This document shows, in pieces, positions 16,321 through 24,260 of a DNA stretch of 36,702 bases (positions are counted from its first letter, which is position 1; every line of letters starts with the position of its first letter). The stretch is from positions 1 through 36,702 of the forward strand of contig NZ_JAATHD010000039.1 of the NCBI RefSeq assembly GCF_011947265.1. Reading direction: 5' to 3'. Under the pieces are notes generated by a model. That model was not told where the DNA came from, ran no database searches, and saw nothing but the letters and a program-made list of their open reading frames with translations. The position numbers and the translations under genes are program-made. The stretch is from Paenibacillus sp. HB172176 (lineage in GTDB: Bacteria > Bacillota > Bacilli > Paenibacillales > Paenibacillaceae).

Positions 16321-16358
16321 GGAGAGCTTGGCCTGACGGTCAGGGTCTCCTTTTTCTT
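16321..16358 (+). terminator. Terminator after the HtrA-like gene
   Basis: GGAGA..TGGCCTGAC pairs with GTCAGG.TCTCC and is followed by TTTTTCTTT. Confidence 0.8.
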
Positions 16359-16538
16359 TCCATTGAGCAAGCAACGAACATCTCTGGCCGTAATCGGTAC
16401 ATGAATCCCGGCAGTCGAGGGGGAATTATGAACGCCAAGGAGCCGGGGCTGCCAAAACACTTGCAATTTGCGGTCAGGTCGTTTACCATTTTTCTAAATA
16501 GACGGGCGTACGTTTGGTCGTTTGGAGGAGTTAACAAG

Positions 16539-17105
16539 GTGAACGTATTGGAGAACAGGCTCGCTCGATTAGCCTTGAAGGGCGATCGGCAAGCCTTCGA
16601 GGAGCTTGTCGATCTGTATCAGGGCAAGCTCTATCATATGGCTTATCGCATGCTGAGCAGCAGGCAAGAGGCGGAGGATGTTGTACAGGAAACCTTTCTT
16701 CGCGTGTACAAGAACTTGGAGCGTTTCGACGATACGCAGAAATTCTCGACCTGGATCTACCGGATCGCCACGAATCTGTGCATCGATCGTCTTCGGAAGC
16801 GCCGGCCGACGTATTCCCTCGACGCGGAATCGAATGATTACGAAGGGCTTGACGGCTATTCGATGATTCCGAGCGACGATCGGACGCCGGAGTCGGAGCT
16901 TATTCTGACCGATACACAGCGGATTATACAGGAAGCGATGGAATCGCTGCCGCCGAAGTACAAGACGGTCATGATGCTTCGGTATCTGCATGATCTCTCC
17001 TTGCAGGAGGTCGGCGATATTCTGGGTATGCCGGTGACGACGATTAAGACGAGAGTACATAGAGGCAGGGAGTTTCTGCGCAAGAAGCTGGAGCACCGCT
17101 TGTAG
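16539..17105 (+). CDS. sigW: SigW-like ECF sigma factor
   Basis: The 188-residue sigma factor has region 2 at about 25-95 (LVDLYQGKLYHMAYRML, FSTWIYRIATNLCIDRLRKR) and region 4 at about 128-182 (LSLQEVGDILGMPVTTIKTR). It closely follows the B. subtilis SigW pattern, including the acidic linker. I choose the GTG at 16539 (VNVLENRLARLAL) because GGAGGAG lies just upstream; the open frame extends further but the extra N-terminus is not sigma-like. The next gene encodes a matching anti-sigma factor. SigW controls defence against wall-active antibiotics and membrane stress. I did not find a convincing autoregulatory promoter. Confidence 0.88.
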   Translation: MNVLENRLARLALKGDRQAFEELVDLYQGKLYHMAYRMLSSRQEAEDVVQETFLRVYKNLERFDDTQKFSTWIYRIATNLCIDRLRKRRPTYSLDAESNDYEGLDGYSMIPSDDRTPESELILTDTQRIIQEAMESLPPKYKTVMMLRYLHDLSLQEVGDILGMPVTTIKTRVHRGREFLRKKLEHRL

Positions 17106-17213
17106 CATTCATTTTGTTGGCAGAAAAAAGTGAAACATCCCTCGTTCTGATACGTATCCTATAACGAGTTGAACGCGAAAGCACAAGCACTTGGGAAGAA
17201 AGGAATGGCTGCT

Positions 17214-17867
17214 ATGGATTGTAAGGTTGCCATCGTCAAGCTTCACGACTATTTGGACGGCGATATGTCCCGTGAAGAGATTGATACTTTGCAGACGCAT
17301 TTGTCGACTTGCGCCTCTTGCAGCACGCGATTGGAGCAACTGGAGAAGACGGATGCCAGTATATACCGATTCATGGAGAGCGGTCACAAGAGCTCTCGGG
17401 AAGACGCGGCGGCTTCCGCGCAGCTGAAGGAGCGCATCATGGCGCAGCTTCCGAAGCAAGGGGCCAAGAAGAAGGAGCGCAGCAAGCTGGTTCAATTGCT
17501 CTACCGTTATCCGGGAGCAACGGCCGCGGCCGTGTTCCTGCTTATTATGTTCAGCAGCCTGTTCGCCTCTTGGGGTGAAGACTCCAAGCTGATTGTCTCC
17601 GGAGACGGCGCGGATCTTCAGCAAATCGTCATTAACGGAGACACGGTCATCGTTCCCGCAGGCGTGCAGATTGCCGGCGATTTGACGGTTGAGAACGGCA
17701 AGGTGGAGGTTCAGGGCTCGGTGGACGGCGATGTGACCGTTATCGACGGGTCGATGGTGCTGGCCTCGACAGGACATATTGCCGGTCAGAGCCGGACGAT
17801 CGATCAAGCGCTCGACTGGTTCTGGTACAAGGTTACGAATACATTCGGCAAAGCGATTTCGCCTTAG
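17214..17867 (+). CDS. rsiW: RsiW-like anti-sigma factor with beta-helical outer domain
   Basis: The 217-residue membrane protein has an N-terminal zinc anti-sigma domain with H-x3-C-x2-C at His29, Cys33 and Cys36. A membrane helix follows at about 102-120 (ATAAAVFLLIMFSSLFASW). Its extracytoplasmic tail contains repeated short strands (IAGDLTVENGKVEVQGSVDG, then DVTVIDGS), a pattern seen in polymer-forming bactofilin-like and adhesin-like beta-helices. It should sequester SigW until regulated proteolysis removes the outer and membrane parts. I chose the ATG at 17214 because AAAGGA is well spaced from it and the zinc domain starts there. Confidence 0.85.
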   Translation: MDCKVAIVKLHDYLDGDMSREEIDTLQTHLSTCASCSTRLEQLEKTDASIYRFMESGHKSSREDAAASAQLKERIMAQLPKQGAKKKERSKLVQLLYRYPGATAAAVFLLIMFSSLFASWGEDSKLIVSGDGADLQQIVINGDTVIVPAGVQIAGDLTVENGKVEVQGSVDGDVTVIDGSMVLASTGHIAGQSRTIDQALDWFWYKVTNTFGKAISP

Positions 17868-17874
17868 CTGCAGC

Positions 17875-17903
17875 GGCTTCCCCTTGCGGGAAGCCATTTT
17901 TTT
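17875..17903 (+). terminator. Terminator of sigW-rsiW
   Basis: GGCTTCCC-cttgc-GGGAAGCC is followed by ATTTTTTT. Confidence 0.88.
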
Positions 17904-18039
17904 GCCGAGAATATGTCGATTCGACGATGTTTTTATTAAATATTATTGATTTAGAGGATTTCACAGGCGTTTTATAGAAAATAATAAAGTTAATGTGCGA
18001 TAATAGAGAGAGCCGTGATTTGCAGTTGGGGGTTGACGC

Positions 18040-18870
18040 ATGAGCTACTTTTCAGATTTGTCTTGGAATAACTGGCTGAAGGATATTGTCGATGTCGGCA
18101 TCGTTAGCTATATTATCTATAAAATGATTTTGCTTGTAAGAGGCACGCGCGCCGTGCAGCTTCTCAAAGGCATATTCGTGCTGGTCGCCACCTGGGCGCT
18201 CAGCACCTGGTTCAATCTGTATACGCTGAAATGGCTGATGAACCAGATGTTCACCTTCGGTATCGTGACGGTGCTCATCATCTTCCAGCCTGAGCTCCGG
18301 CGCGTCCTTGAGCAGCTTGGACGGGGAAATCTGTTCTCGCGCTCCTCCTCGCTCGAACGCAACGCGATCAGCGATCAGATCGACGAAGTGATCAAAGCGG
18401 TGCAGAATATGTCGAAGCGCAAGGTGGGCGCGCTGATTGTGTTCGAGAGGAAGACGGGCGTCAGCGAGCTGATTGAATCCGGCATAGCCATGGAGTCGCG
18501 GATTACCTCCGAGCTCTTGATTAATATCTTTACTCCGAATTCGCCGCTGCATGACGGCGCGGTTATTATTAGAGGCAATCAGATTATGGCGGCGGGCTGT
18601 TATTTGCCGCTGTCGGAGAATCCTTTTATCAGCAAGGAGCTTGGCACGAGACATCGGGCGGCGATCGGTGTCAGCGAGGTCAGCGATGCCTTGTCGGTCG
18701 TCGTGTCGGAGGAGACGGGACAGGTCTCTCTCTCCTTCAACGGCATGATTGTCCGCGATATTAATGAAGAGTCGCTCATCTCCAAGCTGTTCGAGGAATT
18801 GACTCCGAAGGTGAACGAACGCTCGAAGGACAGCGGTTGGTCCTTGTTCGGGAAGCGGAAGGGAGAATGA
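18040..18870 (+). CDS. cdaA: Diadenylate cyclase CdaA
   Basis: The 276-residue membrane enzyme makes cyclic di-AMP from two ATP. Three N-terminal membrane helices (about 15-82) lead to the DAC domain at about 105-255, with the DGA motif at 172-174 (LHDGAVII) and RHR at 204-206 (GTRHRAAIG). GGGGGT precedes the ATG by 7 nt. It is followed after 1 bp by cdaR and then glmM, the conserved order of Bacillota. c-di-AMP governs potassium and wall homeostasis. Confidence 0.96.
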   Translation: MSYFSDLSWNNWLKDIVDVGIVSYIIYKMILLVRGTRAVQLLKGIFVLVATWALSTWFNLYTLKWLMNQMFTFGIVTVLIIFQPELRRVLEQLGRGNLFSRSSSLERNAISDQIDEVIKAVQNMSKRKVGALIVFERKTGVSELIESGIAMESRITSELLINIFTPNSPLHDGAVIIRGNQIMAAGCYLPLSENPFISKELGTRHRAAIGVSEVSDALSVVVSEETGQVSLSFNGMIVRDINEESLISKLFEELTPKVNERSKDSGWSLFGKRKGE

Positions 18871-18871
18871 T

Positions 18872-20353
18872 ATGGATAAGTGGCTAAGTCATCCTACCGT
18901 TCTGAAAATTATCTCCGTCGTTCTTGCCCTCTTGCTCTGGGCGGTCGTGCATATCGATCCGGAGACCTCGCCGCAGACGACTACATCGAATACGGTTACG
19001 AAGGTCATTGAAGCGGCGACGATCTCTGCGACGGGGCTTGATCCGAAGAAGTACAAGCTGACGGCAATGGAACCGACGGTGACTCGGCTTGTGGTTGAAG
19101 GTCGAATAACGAGTCTGTATGCGGCTACCAATGAAGATTATATCGTGCAGGTAGATGTCTCAAATGCGAAGCCTGGCATTCAGAAGCTTCCCCTGACGGT
19201 AAAGCTGCCTTCGGGCATCAAGGAGATCGAGCTGTCGCCGCGCGAGGTGACGGTTCAGCTCGAGAAGATCGAGACGAAATCGTTCGACGTGGAAGTGATG
19301 ACCGAGGGCAAGGTCGCGGACGGCATGGTGCTTGGCACGCCGGAGATTCTGACTGAGGGCGGGTCGAAGGTTGACGTGACGCTTCCCGACGGCGATATGA
19401 GCCGCGTAGGCGTCGTAGGCGTGTCGCTCGATGTGTCGGGCGCGACGAAGACGGTCGAGAATAAGAAGGCGAAGATTGTCGTCTATGATACGGAAGGCCA
19501 GGAGATTACCGACGCGGTGGTAGATCCGCAGACGATTCATGTGTCGGCGCCCGTTACGCTTCCATCGAAGCAGGTGCCGCTGCAGGTGCGCTATACGGGA
19601 AGTCTGCCGGATAATCTCAGTCTCGTGTCGATCCAGCCGCAGCTCGATCAGGTGACGGTGTATGCGCCGGAGGACAAGCTGAGCGATATTCAGATCTATG
19701 ACGGCGCGGTGCTGGACCTGTCGAAGGTGAAGGAAACGGGCATTGTGAAGGTGAAGGCGTCTCCGCTTGACGATATCGAGTCGGTGGCGCCCGGCGAGAT
19801 CGAGATGATGGTCGTGGTCGAACCGACCGTAACGCAAACCTTCAATAACGTGCAAGTGAAGGTGAACGGCGCGATCGAGGGACTGACGACGGAATTTGTT
19901 GGGGATAACGGGAACAAGCTGAGCGTGAAGCTGAAGGGCGCTCAGACGGTGTTGTCCGGCGTGAAGGCTTCGGATATATCCGCTTCGATCAAGGTGGACG
20001 GGCTCGAGCCCGGGGAGTATACGCTGCCGGTCGATCTCGGCTTGCCGTCCTATGTACAGCCAGTGCTCGAGGATGACAAGCCGCTGACGGTGACCGTCGA
20101 CATCCTGGACGGGTCGGCGCTTGTCGATCCGACTGATCCGGGAGAAGATGTGGATGACGATAACACTGAGGCGACCGACCCGCCAAGCGGAGGCACAGCT
20201 ACGCCGCCGCCCGCGACGGAGGAGCCAACCGATACTGGCAAGACCGTCGATCCGAGCGATGGAAGCGGGAACCGCAGTGAGAGCGCGAAGGTTGATGCGA
20301 CGGATAGTGTGAATCGCAGTCTGGCGAGGCCGGGGATGTCGACCGGCGTGTAA
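18872..20353 (+). CDS. cdaR: CdaA regulatory protein CdaR (YbbR domains)
   Basis: The 493-residue protein has one N-terminal membrane helix (about 11-26, LKIISVVLALLLWAVV), followed by tandem YbbR domains outside the membrane (about 45-415), recognisable from repeated (P)xxVxVxxP-type strands such as LSPREVTVQLEKIETKSFDV. It binds and modulates CdaA. A Thr/Pro/Asp-rich tail of about 75 residues (roughly 418-493) follows the last YbbR domain; such a tail is not part of the core fold and is probably disordered. AGGGAGA lies just ahead of the start. Confidence 0.93.
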   Translation: MDKWLSHPTVLKIISVVLALLLWAVVHIDPETSPQTTTSNTVTKVIEAATISATGLDPKKYKLTAMEPTVTRLVVEGRITSLYAATNEDYIVQVDVSNAKPGIQKLPLTVKLPSGIKEIELSPREVTVQLEKIETKSFDVEVMTEGKVADGMVLGTPEILTEGGSKVDVTLPDGDMSRVGVVGVSLDVSGATKTVENKKAKIVVYDTEGQEITDAVVDPQTIHVSAPVTLPSKQVPLQVRYTGSLPDNLSLVSIQPQLDQVTVYAPEDKLSDIQIYDGAVLDLSKVKETGIVKVKASPLDDIESVAPGEIEMMVVVEPTVTQTFNNVQVKVNGAIEGLTTEFVGDNGNKLSVKLKGAQTVLSGVKASDISASIKVDGLEPGEYTLPVDLGLPSYVQPVLEDDKPLTVTVDILDGSALVDPTDPGEDVDDDNTEATDPPSGGTATPPPATEEPTDTGKTVDPSDGSGNRSESAKVDATDSVNRSLARPGMSTGV

Positions 20354-20466
20354 GCGCGGTTGAATGCGTTTTACGGAATAGGGAGAAGCATTGCCGACAT
20401 AGTGTCAAGGAATGGGATATGAATCGAATGGATTCGAATGACATGGGATAAAGGGGAAGAAGCAGG

Positions 20467-21810
20467 ATGGGGAAATATTTCGGTACGGACGGCGTTCGCG
20501 GCGTCGCCAATAGAGAATTGACGCCGGAGCTGGCGTATAAGATCGGCCGCTGCGGCGGCTATGTATTGACGAGGACGGCCGTAAGCCGCCCGAAGGTGGT
20601 CATTGGACTGGATACGCGCATATCCGGACCGATGCTGGAATCGGCGCTCATCGCGGGGCTGCTGTCGATCGGGGCGAGCGTGGTCCGTTTAGGCGTGGTG
20701 TCTACGCCGGCGGTTGCTTTCTTGACGAAGGAGCTCGGAGCGGATGCTGGCGTGATGATCTCGGCTTCGCATAATCCCGTAGAGGATAATGGCATTAAGT
20801 TCTTCGCGGGCGACGGCTTCAAGCTCTCGGATGAGACGGAGCTGGAGATCGAAGCGCTGATCGACGCGCCTACCGATGCCCTGCCTCGTCCAGTTGGCGG
20901 CGATGTGGGTGTGGTGACGGATGACAGTGAAGCGAAGCGAAGGTATCTGGATTTCTTGAAAACAACGATCAAGGGGCAATTCAGCGGGCTGAAAATTGTG
21001 CTCGATTGCGCGAACGGCTCCGCTTATGAGCTTGCGCCAGCGGTGTTCCGCGAGCTTGGAGCGGAGATTGCGACGGTAGGCGCCGAGCCGGACGGCCGCA
21101 ATATTAACGCTGGCGTCGGTTCGACGCATCCGGAATTTCTGCGGGAGAAGGTGCTGGAGCTCGGCGCCGATCTCGGCCTCAGCTTCGACGGCGACGCGGA
21201 TCGCTTGATCGCGATCGACGAGAAGGGCGAAGAGGTGGACGGCGATTTCATCCTCTGCATTATCGGCGACCGCTTGAAGCGGGAGGGCAAGCTGTCCCAT
21301 GACACGGTCGTCACGACGGTGATGGCGAATATTGGCTTCTTCAAGGGAGCGGGCAGCATCGGACTGAAGACGGCGCAGACGGCGGTCGGCGACCGCTACG
21401 TCATGGAAGAGATGCGCCGCGGCGGCTACAATCTGGGCGGCGAGCAGTCCGGCCATGTCATCTTCCTCGATCATATTACGACGGGCGACGGCATTCTGAC
21501 CGCACTGCAGCTGGTGGATACGGTTGCCGCTTCGGGCAAGAAGCTCGGCGAGCTGAAGACGCTTATGCGGAAGTTCCCGCAGAAGCTGGTCAATGTACGC
21601 GTGGCGGACAAGAGCAGGTATGCGGGCAACGCAGCGATTCTGAAGGCAGTGGCCGACGTGGAGGCGGAGCTCGGCGACAACGGCCGCGTGCTGGTCCGTC
21701 CATCGGGCACCGAATCGCTGATTCGCGTCATGGCCGAAGGACCGGACAAAGCTCAAGTGGAAGCCTATGTGGATCAAATCGCTAATGTGGTGAAAAGTGA
21801 ACTGGGTTAA
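20467..21810 (+). CDS. glmM: Phosphoglucosamine mutase
   Basis: The 447-residue enzyme converts glucosamine-6-phosphate to glucosamine-1-phosphate for UDP-GlcNAc synthesis. Motifs include the active-site phosphoserine loop ISASHNP with Ser101, the magnesium loop DGDADR at 241-246, and the C-terminal phosphate-binding RPSGTES. It is the third gene of cdaA-cdaR-glmM, with a 113-bp gap after cdaR that holds no other gene. CdaA is known to interact with GlmM in Bacillota. Confidence 0.97.
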   Translation: MGKYFGTDGVRGVANRELTPELAYKIGRCGGYVLTRTAVSRPKVVIGLDTRISGPMLESALIAGLLSIGASVVRLGVVSTPAVAFLTKELGADAGVMISASHNPVEDNGIKFFAGDGFKLSDETELEIEALIDAPTDALPRPVGGDVGVVTDDSEAKRRYLDFLKTTIKGQFSGLKIVLDCANGSAYELAPAVFRELGAEIATVGAEPDGRNINAGVGSTHPEFLREKVLELGADLGLSFDGDADRLIAIDEKGEEVDGDFILCIIGDRLKREGKLSHDTVVTTVMANIGFFKGAGSIGLKTAQTAVGDRYVMEEMRRGGYNLGGEQSGHVIFLDHITTGDGILTALQLVDTVAASGKKLGELKTLMRKFPQKLVNVRVADKSRYAGNAAILKAVADVEAELGDNGRVLVRPSGTESLIRVMAEGPDKAQVEAYVDQIANVVKSELG

Positions 21811-21817
21811 GGAATGA

Positions 21818-21867
21818 GAGAGGCAAGCGAGGTCCGCTGGACTGTTGCTCGCCTCGCTCTTTTTTTT
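21818..21867 (+). terminator. Terminator of cdaA-cdaR-glmM
   Basis: GAGAGGCAAGC pairs, with small bulges, with GCTCGCCTCGCTC ahead of eight T residues. Confidence 0.75.
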
Positions 21868-21879
21868 GCATGCCCCGCA

Positions 21880-23058
21880 TCAATACATATAGGCCGACAA
21901 CCCGTTAATATGAGCGAGATAGCGCGCTTTGCTGCCTTCCTTCATGAGGGAAGCCGGCAGTCCTTTGAGCGCAATGTTGTTCGCTCCCACGGAAGCGATG
22001 GCATCCTTGCGGCCGAGGCTGACCAGCTTGCCGGAGTTCTTGAAGCGGAACGCTTCAAGCGGGAGCCCGCGTATCGTCGCGTAGAGATTATAGCCGATCG
22101 CGTCGCCCATCTGTGAGGCTAGCTGGGCCGATGGCGGAGTCGGTTGATCCAGCTCGTTGCGGAAGACCGCGCTGTCGCCGGCGACAAAGATATCGGGATG
22201 TGATACGGAAGCGAGATACGGGTCGATCTGCGCTCGGCCGCGCTCCAGCGCGATGCCCGAATCCGCGACGAGTTGATTGCCCTTCACGCCGCCGGTCCAG
22301 ACCAGCGTGGAAGCGGGAATCTCCCGGCCGTCTCTAAGCCGCACAAGCTCCCCTGTATATTCGGCAATATGCATGCCTGTGATGAACGTCACGCCGCGAG
22401 CGGTCAGGCTGCTTCTGGCGCGGTCGACCAGCTCGCTCTCGAAGCCGGGCAGAATGTTCGGAGCTGCCTCGATGCAATACAGCGAGATGTCTCCCATCTG
22501 AATTCCCCTCTCCTTGCACCAAATCGGCATGCGGTCAGCTAATTCTCCGACTAGCTCGACCCCGGTCAAGCCGCCGCCTCCGATGACGATGGCAGCATCC
22601 TCCGGCTGCCGGCGCAGCTTATATTGATCGAATTTTGCCAAGATATGCGAGCGAATCTGATTGGCCTCGTTAGCGGATTTCAGCGTCAGGCTGTGCTCTT
22701 CAAGGCCGGGAATTTGGAAAAACGAGGTCTGGCTTCCAAGCGCGATGACCAGCAGATCATAGCTCAGCGGCTTGCTGTTGTGCTGAAGAGTTACCTGCTT
22801 CTGATCCGGCTTGATGGCGGCGACCTTGTCGATCACCAGCTCGATTCCTTTTCCCTTAATTAGCTTCTCAAGCGGCAGCCCGATGGCTCGTTCCGACAGA
22901 CCGCCTGCGGCGAGTCGGTGCAGCTCCGTTATAATCTGATGCGTCTTGTATTGATTGACCAGTGTAATGGCGGCTTCCTCCTGCGAGAGCAGCTTCCTCG
23001 CTGCCAGAGCGCTGACTAATCCGCCGTAACCTCCGCCTAGAATGACAATATGCTTCAT
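21880..23058 (-). CDS. ndh: Type II NADH dehydrogenase
   Basis: The 392-residue single-subunit flavoenzyme moves electrons from NADH to menaquinone without pumping protons. Dinucleotide motifs are LGGGYGG (7-13, FAD) and VIGGGGLTGVE (158-168, NADH), with the FAD ribose/pyrophosphate motif FVAGDSA near 294-300. It starts 4 bp after the stop of the DUF1641 gene, forming a yjlC-ndh operon. Three Rex operators upstream indicate repression when NADH/NAD+ is low. Confidence 0.93.
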   Translation of the reverse strand: MKHIVILGGGYGGLVSALAARKLLSQEEAAITLVNQYKTHQIITELHRLAAGGLSERAIGLPLEKLIKGKGIELVIDKVAAIKPDQKQVTLQHNSKPLSYDLLVIALGSQTSFFQIPGLEEHSLTLKSANEANQIRSHILAKFDQYKLRRQPEDAAIVIGGGGLTGVELVGELADRMPIWCKERGIQMGDISLYCIEAAPNILPGFESELVDRARSSLTARGVTFITGMHIAEYTGELVRLRDGREIPASTLVWTGGVKGNQLVADSGIALERGRAQIDPYLASVSHPDIFVAGDSAVFRNELDQPTPPSAQLASQMGDAIGYNLYATIRGLPLEAFRFKNSGKLVSLGRKDAIASVGANNIALKGLPASLMKEGSKARYLAHINGLSAYMY

Positions 23059-23062
23059 GATC

Positions 23063-23503
23063 TCATCTCCCTTGTTTGTTGTTGCCGGATTGCATGAGGT
23101 TCAAGTAAGCCTGCGAAAATCTCAAAACAGACTGCACGCCGGGCGATTTCAGCATTCGAAGCATGCCGAGCAGACCGATGGTCCGAGTGTTTTTGGCGGC
23201 TTCCTCCTGAGCTTCGATGGCTGTTGCGGCTAGGGCTTTGGCTTTGTCCTGGAGGGGAAGAAGAACTTCCTTCGCCCCGTCGATCAGATCCTCTCTGATT
23301 ACTGGATCACTGCATATTTGCTGCGCTTTGTCGTAGGTTTTTGCCATCGTGGAGATCATCTGCTCCAGCTTCGGAAGCTGTTCCAGCAGACTCAGGAGCG
23401 ATTGCTCCACCTCGGGTTTGCTTAATTGCTCGAGAAGCTTTGGCGATAATCGGTAACCGGCGTCAGCGGTTTCGACCTTTTCTTCTGTAAGTGTAGTAGT
23501 CAT
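23063..23503 (-). CDS. yjlC: DUF1641 protein YjlC
   Basis: This 146-residue helical protein has the DUF1641 pattern (SKPEVEQSLLSLLEQLPKLE near 29-48, then GLLGMLRMLKSPGVQ near 111-125). In B. subtilis the orthologous yjlC is co-transcribed with ndh and repressed by Rex, matching the arrangement here. AAAGGAG is 8-9 nt before the ATG. Its biochemical function is not established. It was placed in this family by pattern and by context. Confidence 0.85.
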   Translation of the reverse strand: MTTTLTEEKVETADAGYRLSPKLLEQLSKPEVEQSLLSLLEQLPKLEQMISTMAKTYDKAQQICSDPVIREDLIDGAKEVLLPLQDKAKALAATAIEAQEEAAKNTRTIGLLGMLRMLKSPGVQSVLRFSQAYLNLMQSGNNKQGR

Positions 23504-23537
23504 GGGATAGCGCTCCTTTCGGTAGCAGGGATTAATG

Positions 23538-23555
23538 TTGTGAAATTATTCACAA
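23538..23555. promoter_or_regulatory. Rex operator 1 (proximal)
   Basis: TTGTGAAATTATTCACAA is a near-perfect match to the Rex palindrome TTGTGAA-n4-TTCACAA. It lies 35 bp upstream of the yjlC start. Confidence 0.9.
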
Positions 23556-23628
23556 ACTTGAATGCAGATGCATTCTGTCGCTGAAGGCATCGTTGAATGC
23601 ATCGATTCATGAAAGGCACAATCATTAT

Positions 23629-23646
23629 TTGTGAAACATTTCACAA
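23629..23646. promoter_or_regulatory. Rex operator 2
   Basis: TTGTGAAACATTTCACAA has both half-sites intact. It starts 91 bp from the first operator. Confidence 0.9.
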
Positions 23647-23693
23647 AACTGCGAACAAACAGCTGAAGATACGTGTGTCGAGCGACTTCTTGT

Positions 23694-23711
23694 TTGTGAA
23701 CAAATTCACAA
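23694..23711. promoter_or_regulatory. Rex operator 3 (promoter-adjacent)
   Basis: TTGTGAACAAATTCACAA has both half-sites intact. It sits 14 bp downstream of the predicted -10 box of the yjlC promoter, in the transcription start region. Confidence 0.9.
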
Positions 23712-23725
23712 TCTCTATGTCCCAA

Positions 23726-23755
23726 ATAATAACACAGGAAAGATTTATTTGACAA
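23726..23755 (-). promoter_or_regulatory. Promoter of yjlC-ndh
   Basis: On the minus strand, TTGTCA (23755-23750) and TATTAT (23731-23726) are 18 bp apart. All three Rex sites lie downstream, within the first 200 nt of the transcript. Confidence 0.6.
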
Positions 23756-23830
23756 TAGGTTTGAATTATAATTTTTCGGTGTAGAAAGATAGGAGATCTT
23801 GTCGCATTTCGGGAAATTAACGAATAATAG

Positions 23831-23859
23831 TTGCACGAATCGAGGAATATGAATATGAT
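23831..23859 (+). promoter_or_regulatory. Promoter of glmS
   Basis: TTGCAC (23831-23836) and TATGAT (23854-23859) have a 17-bp spacer. Transcription would start near 23866, about 45 nt before the ribozyme core. Confidence 0.7.
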
Positions 23860-23910
23860 AGGACATATGATTCCAGCAGGAAAGAGAGGGAAGAGGTCGT
23901 ACTAGATTTA

Positions 23911-24128
23911 CAAGCGCCAGAGCTTGCGTGATGATCGCGCCGGAGAAGCCGCATGGAAAGTGGGCTTTATGACGGGGCGACATACGGGAAGCTGACGAGG
24001 TGAAGGTGTTCGAAGCATTCGGCGGGGACCTTCCGGTAACGAGCAAGCCAACCGAAAGCCGTAACGCAAAACGATCGGGCGACCGATCCGACAAACGTGC
24101 GGCAGGCTGCTGCAGAACGCTCCCATAT
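23911..24128 (+). ncRNA. glmS ribozyme (glucosamine-6-phosphate-activated)
   Basis: The conserved pieces occur in order: the cleavage-site segment AAGCGCCAGA (expected cut between A23913 and G23914), AAGCTGACGAGGTG near 23990, TTCGGCGGGGACC near 24017, and CCGAAAGCCGTAACGC near 24052. It lies in the glmS leader. In this class, glucosamine-6-phosphate acts as the coenzyme for self-cleavage, and the product RNA is degraded, giving feedback on glmS. The 3' limit is approximate. Confidence 0.9.
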
Positions 24129-24260
24129 GTCCACGATGCCGCCTGTGAGGTCGGCACGGGCAGAAGGGTTACATTATGTGACAACTTCATATTCACCTGT
24201 GCCGCGCACAGCCAGCATCCGAGACTCGGGAAATATACCGTTATCGGAGGTTTATTAATT

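Noticed and set aside
16278..16538. In-frame N-terminal extension of the SigW-like factor.
   Set aside because: It covers a terminator hairpin and has no sigma-like sequence; the GTG at 16539 has the ribosome binding site.
23749..23772. TTGACA and TATAAT on the plus strand as the glmS promoter.
   Set aside because: The spacer is only 12 bp. A better pair with a 17-bp spacer lies at 23831-23859.
24000..24260. Open reading frame upstream of and in frame with glmS.
   Set aside because: It runs through the glmS ribozyme. The mature enzyme must begin at Cys after MCG, and a ribosome binding site precedes that ATG.
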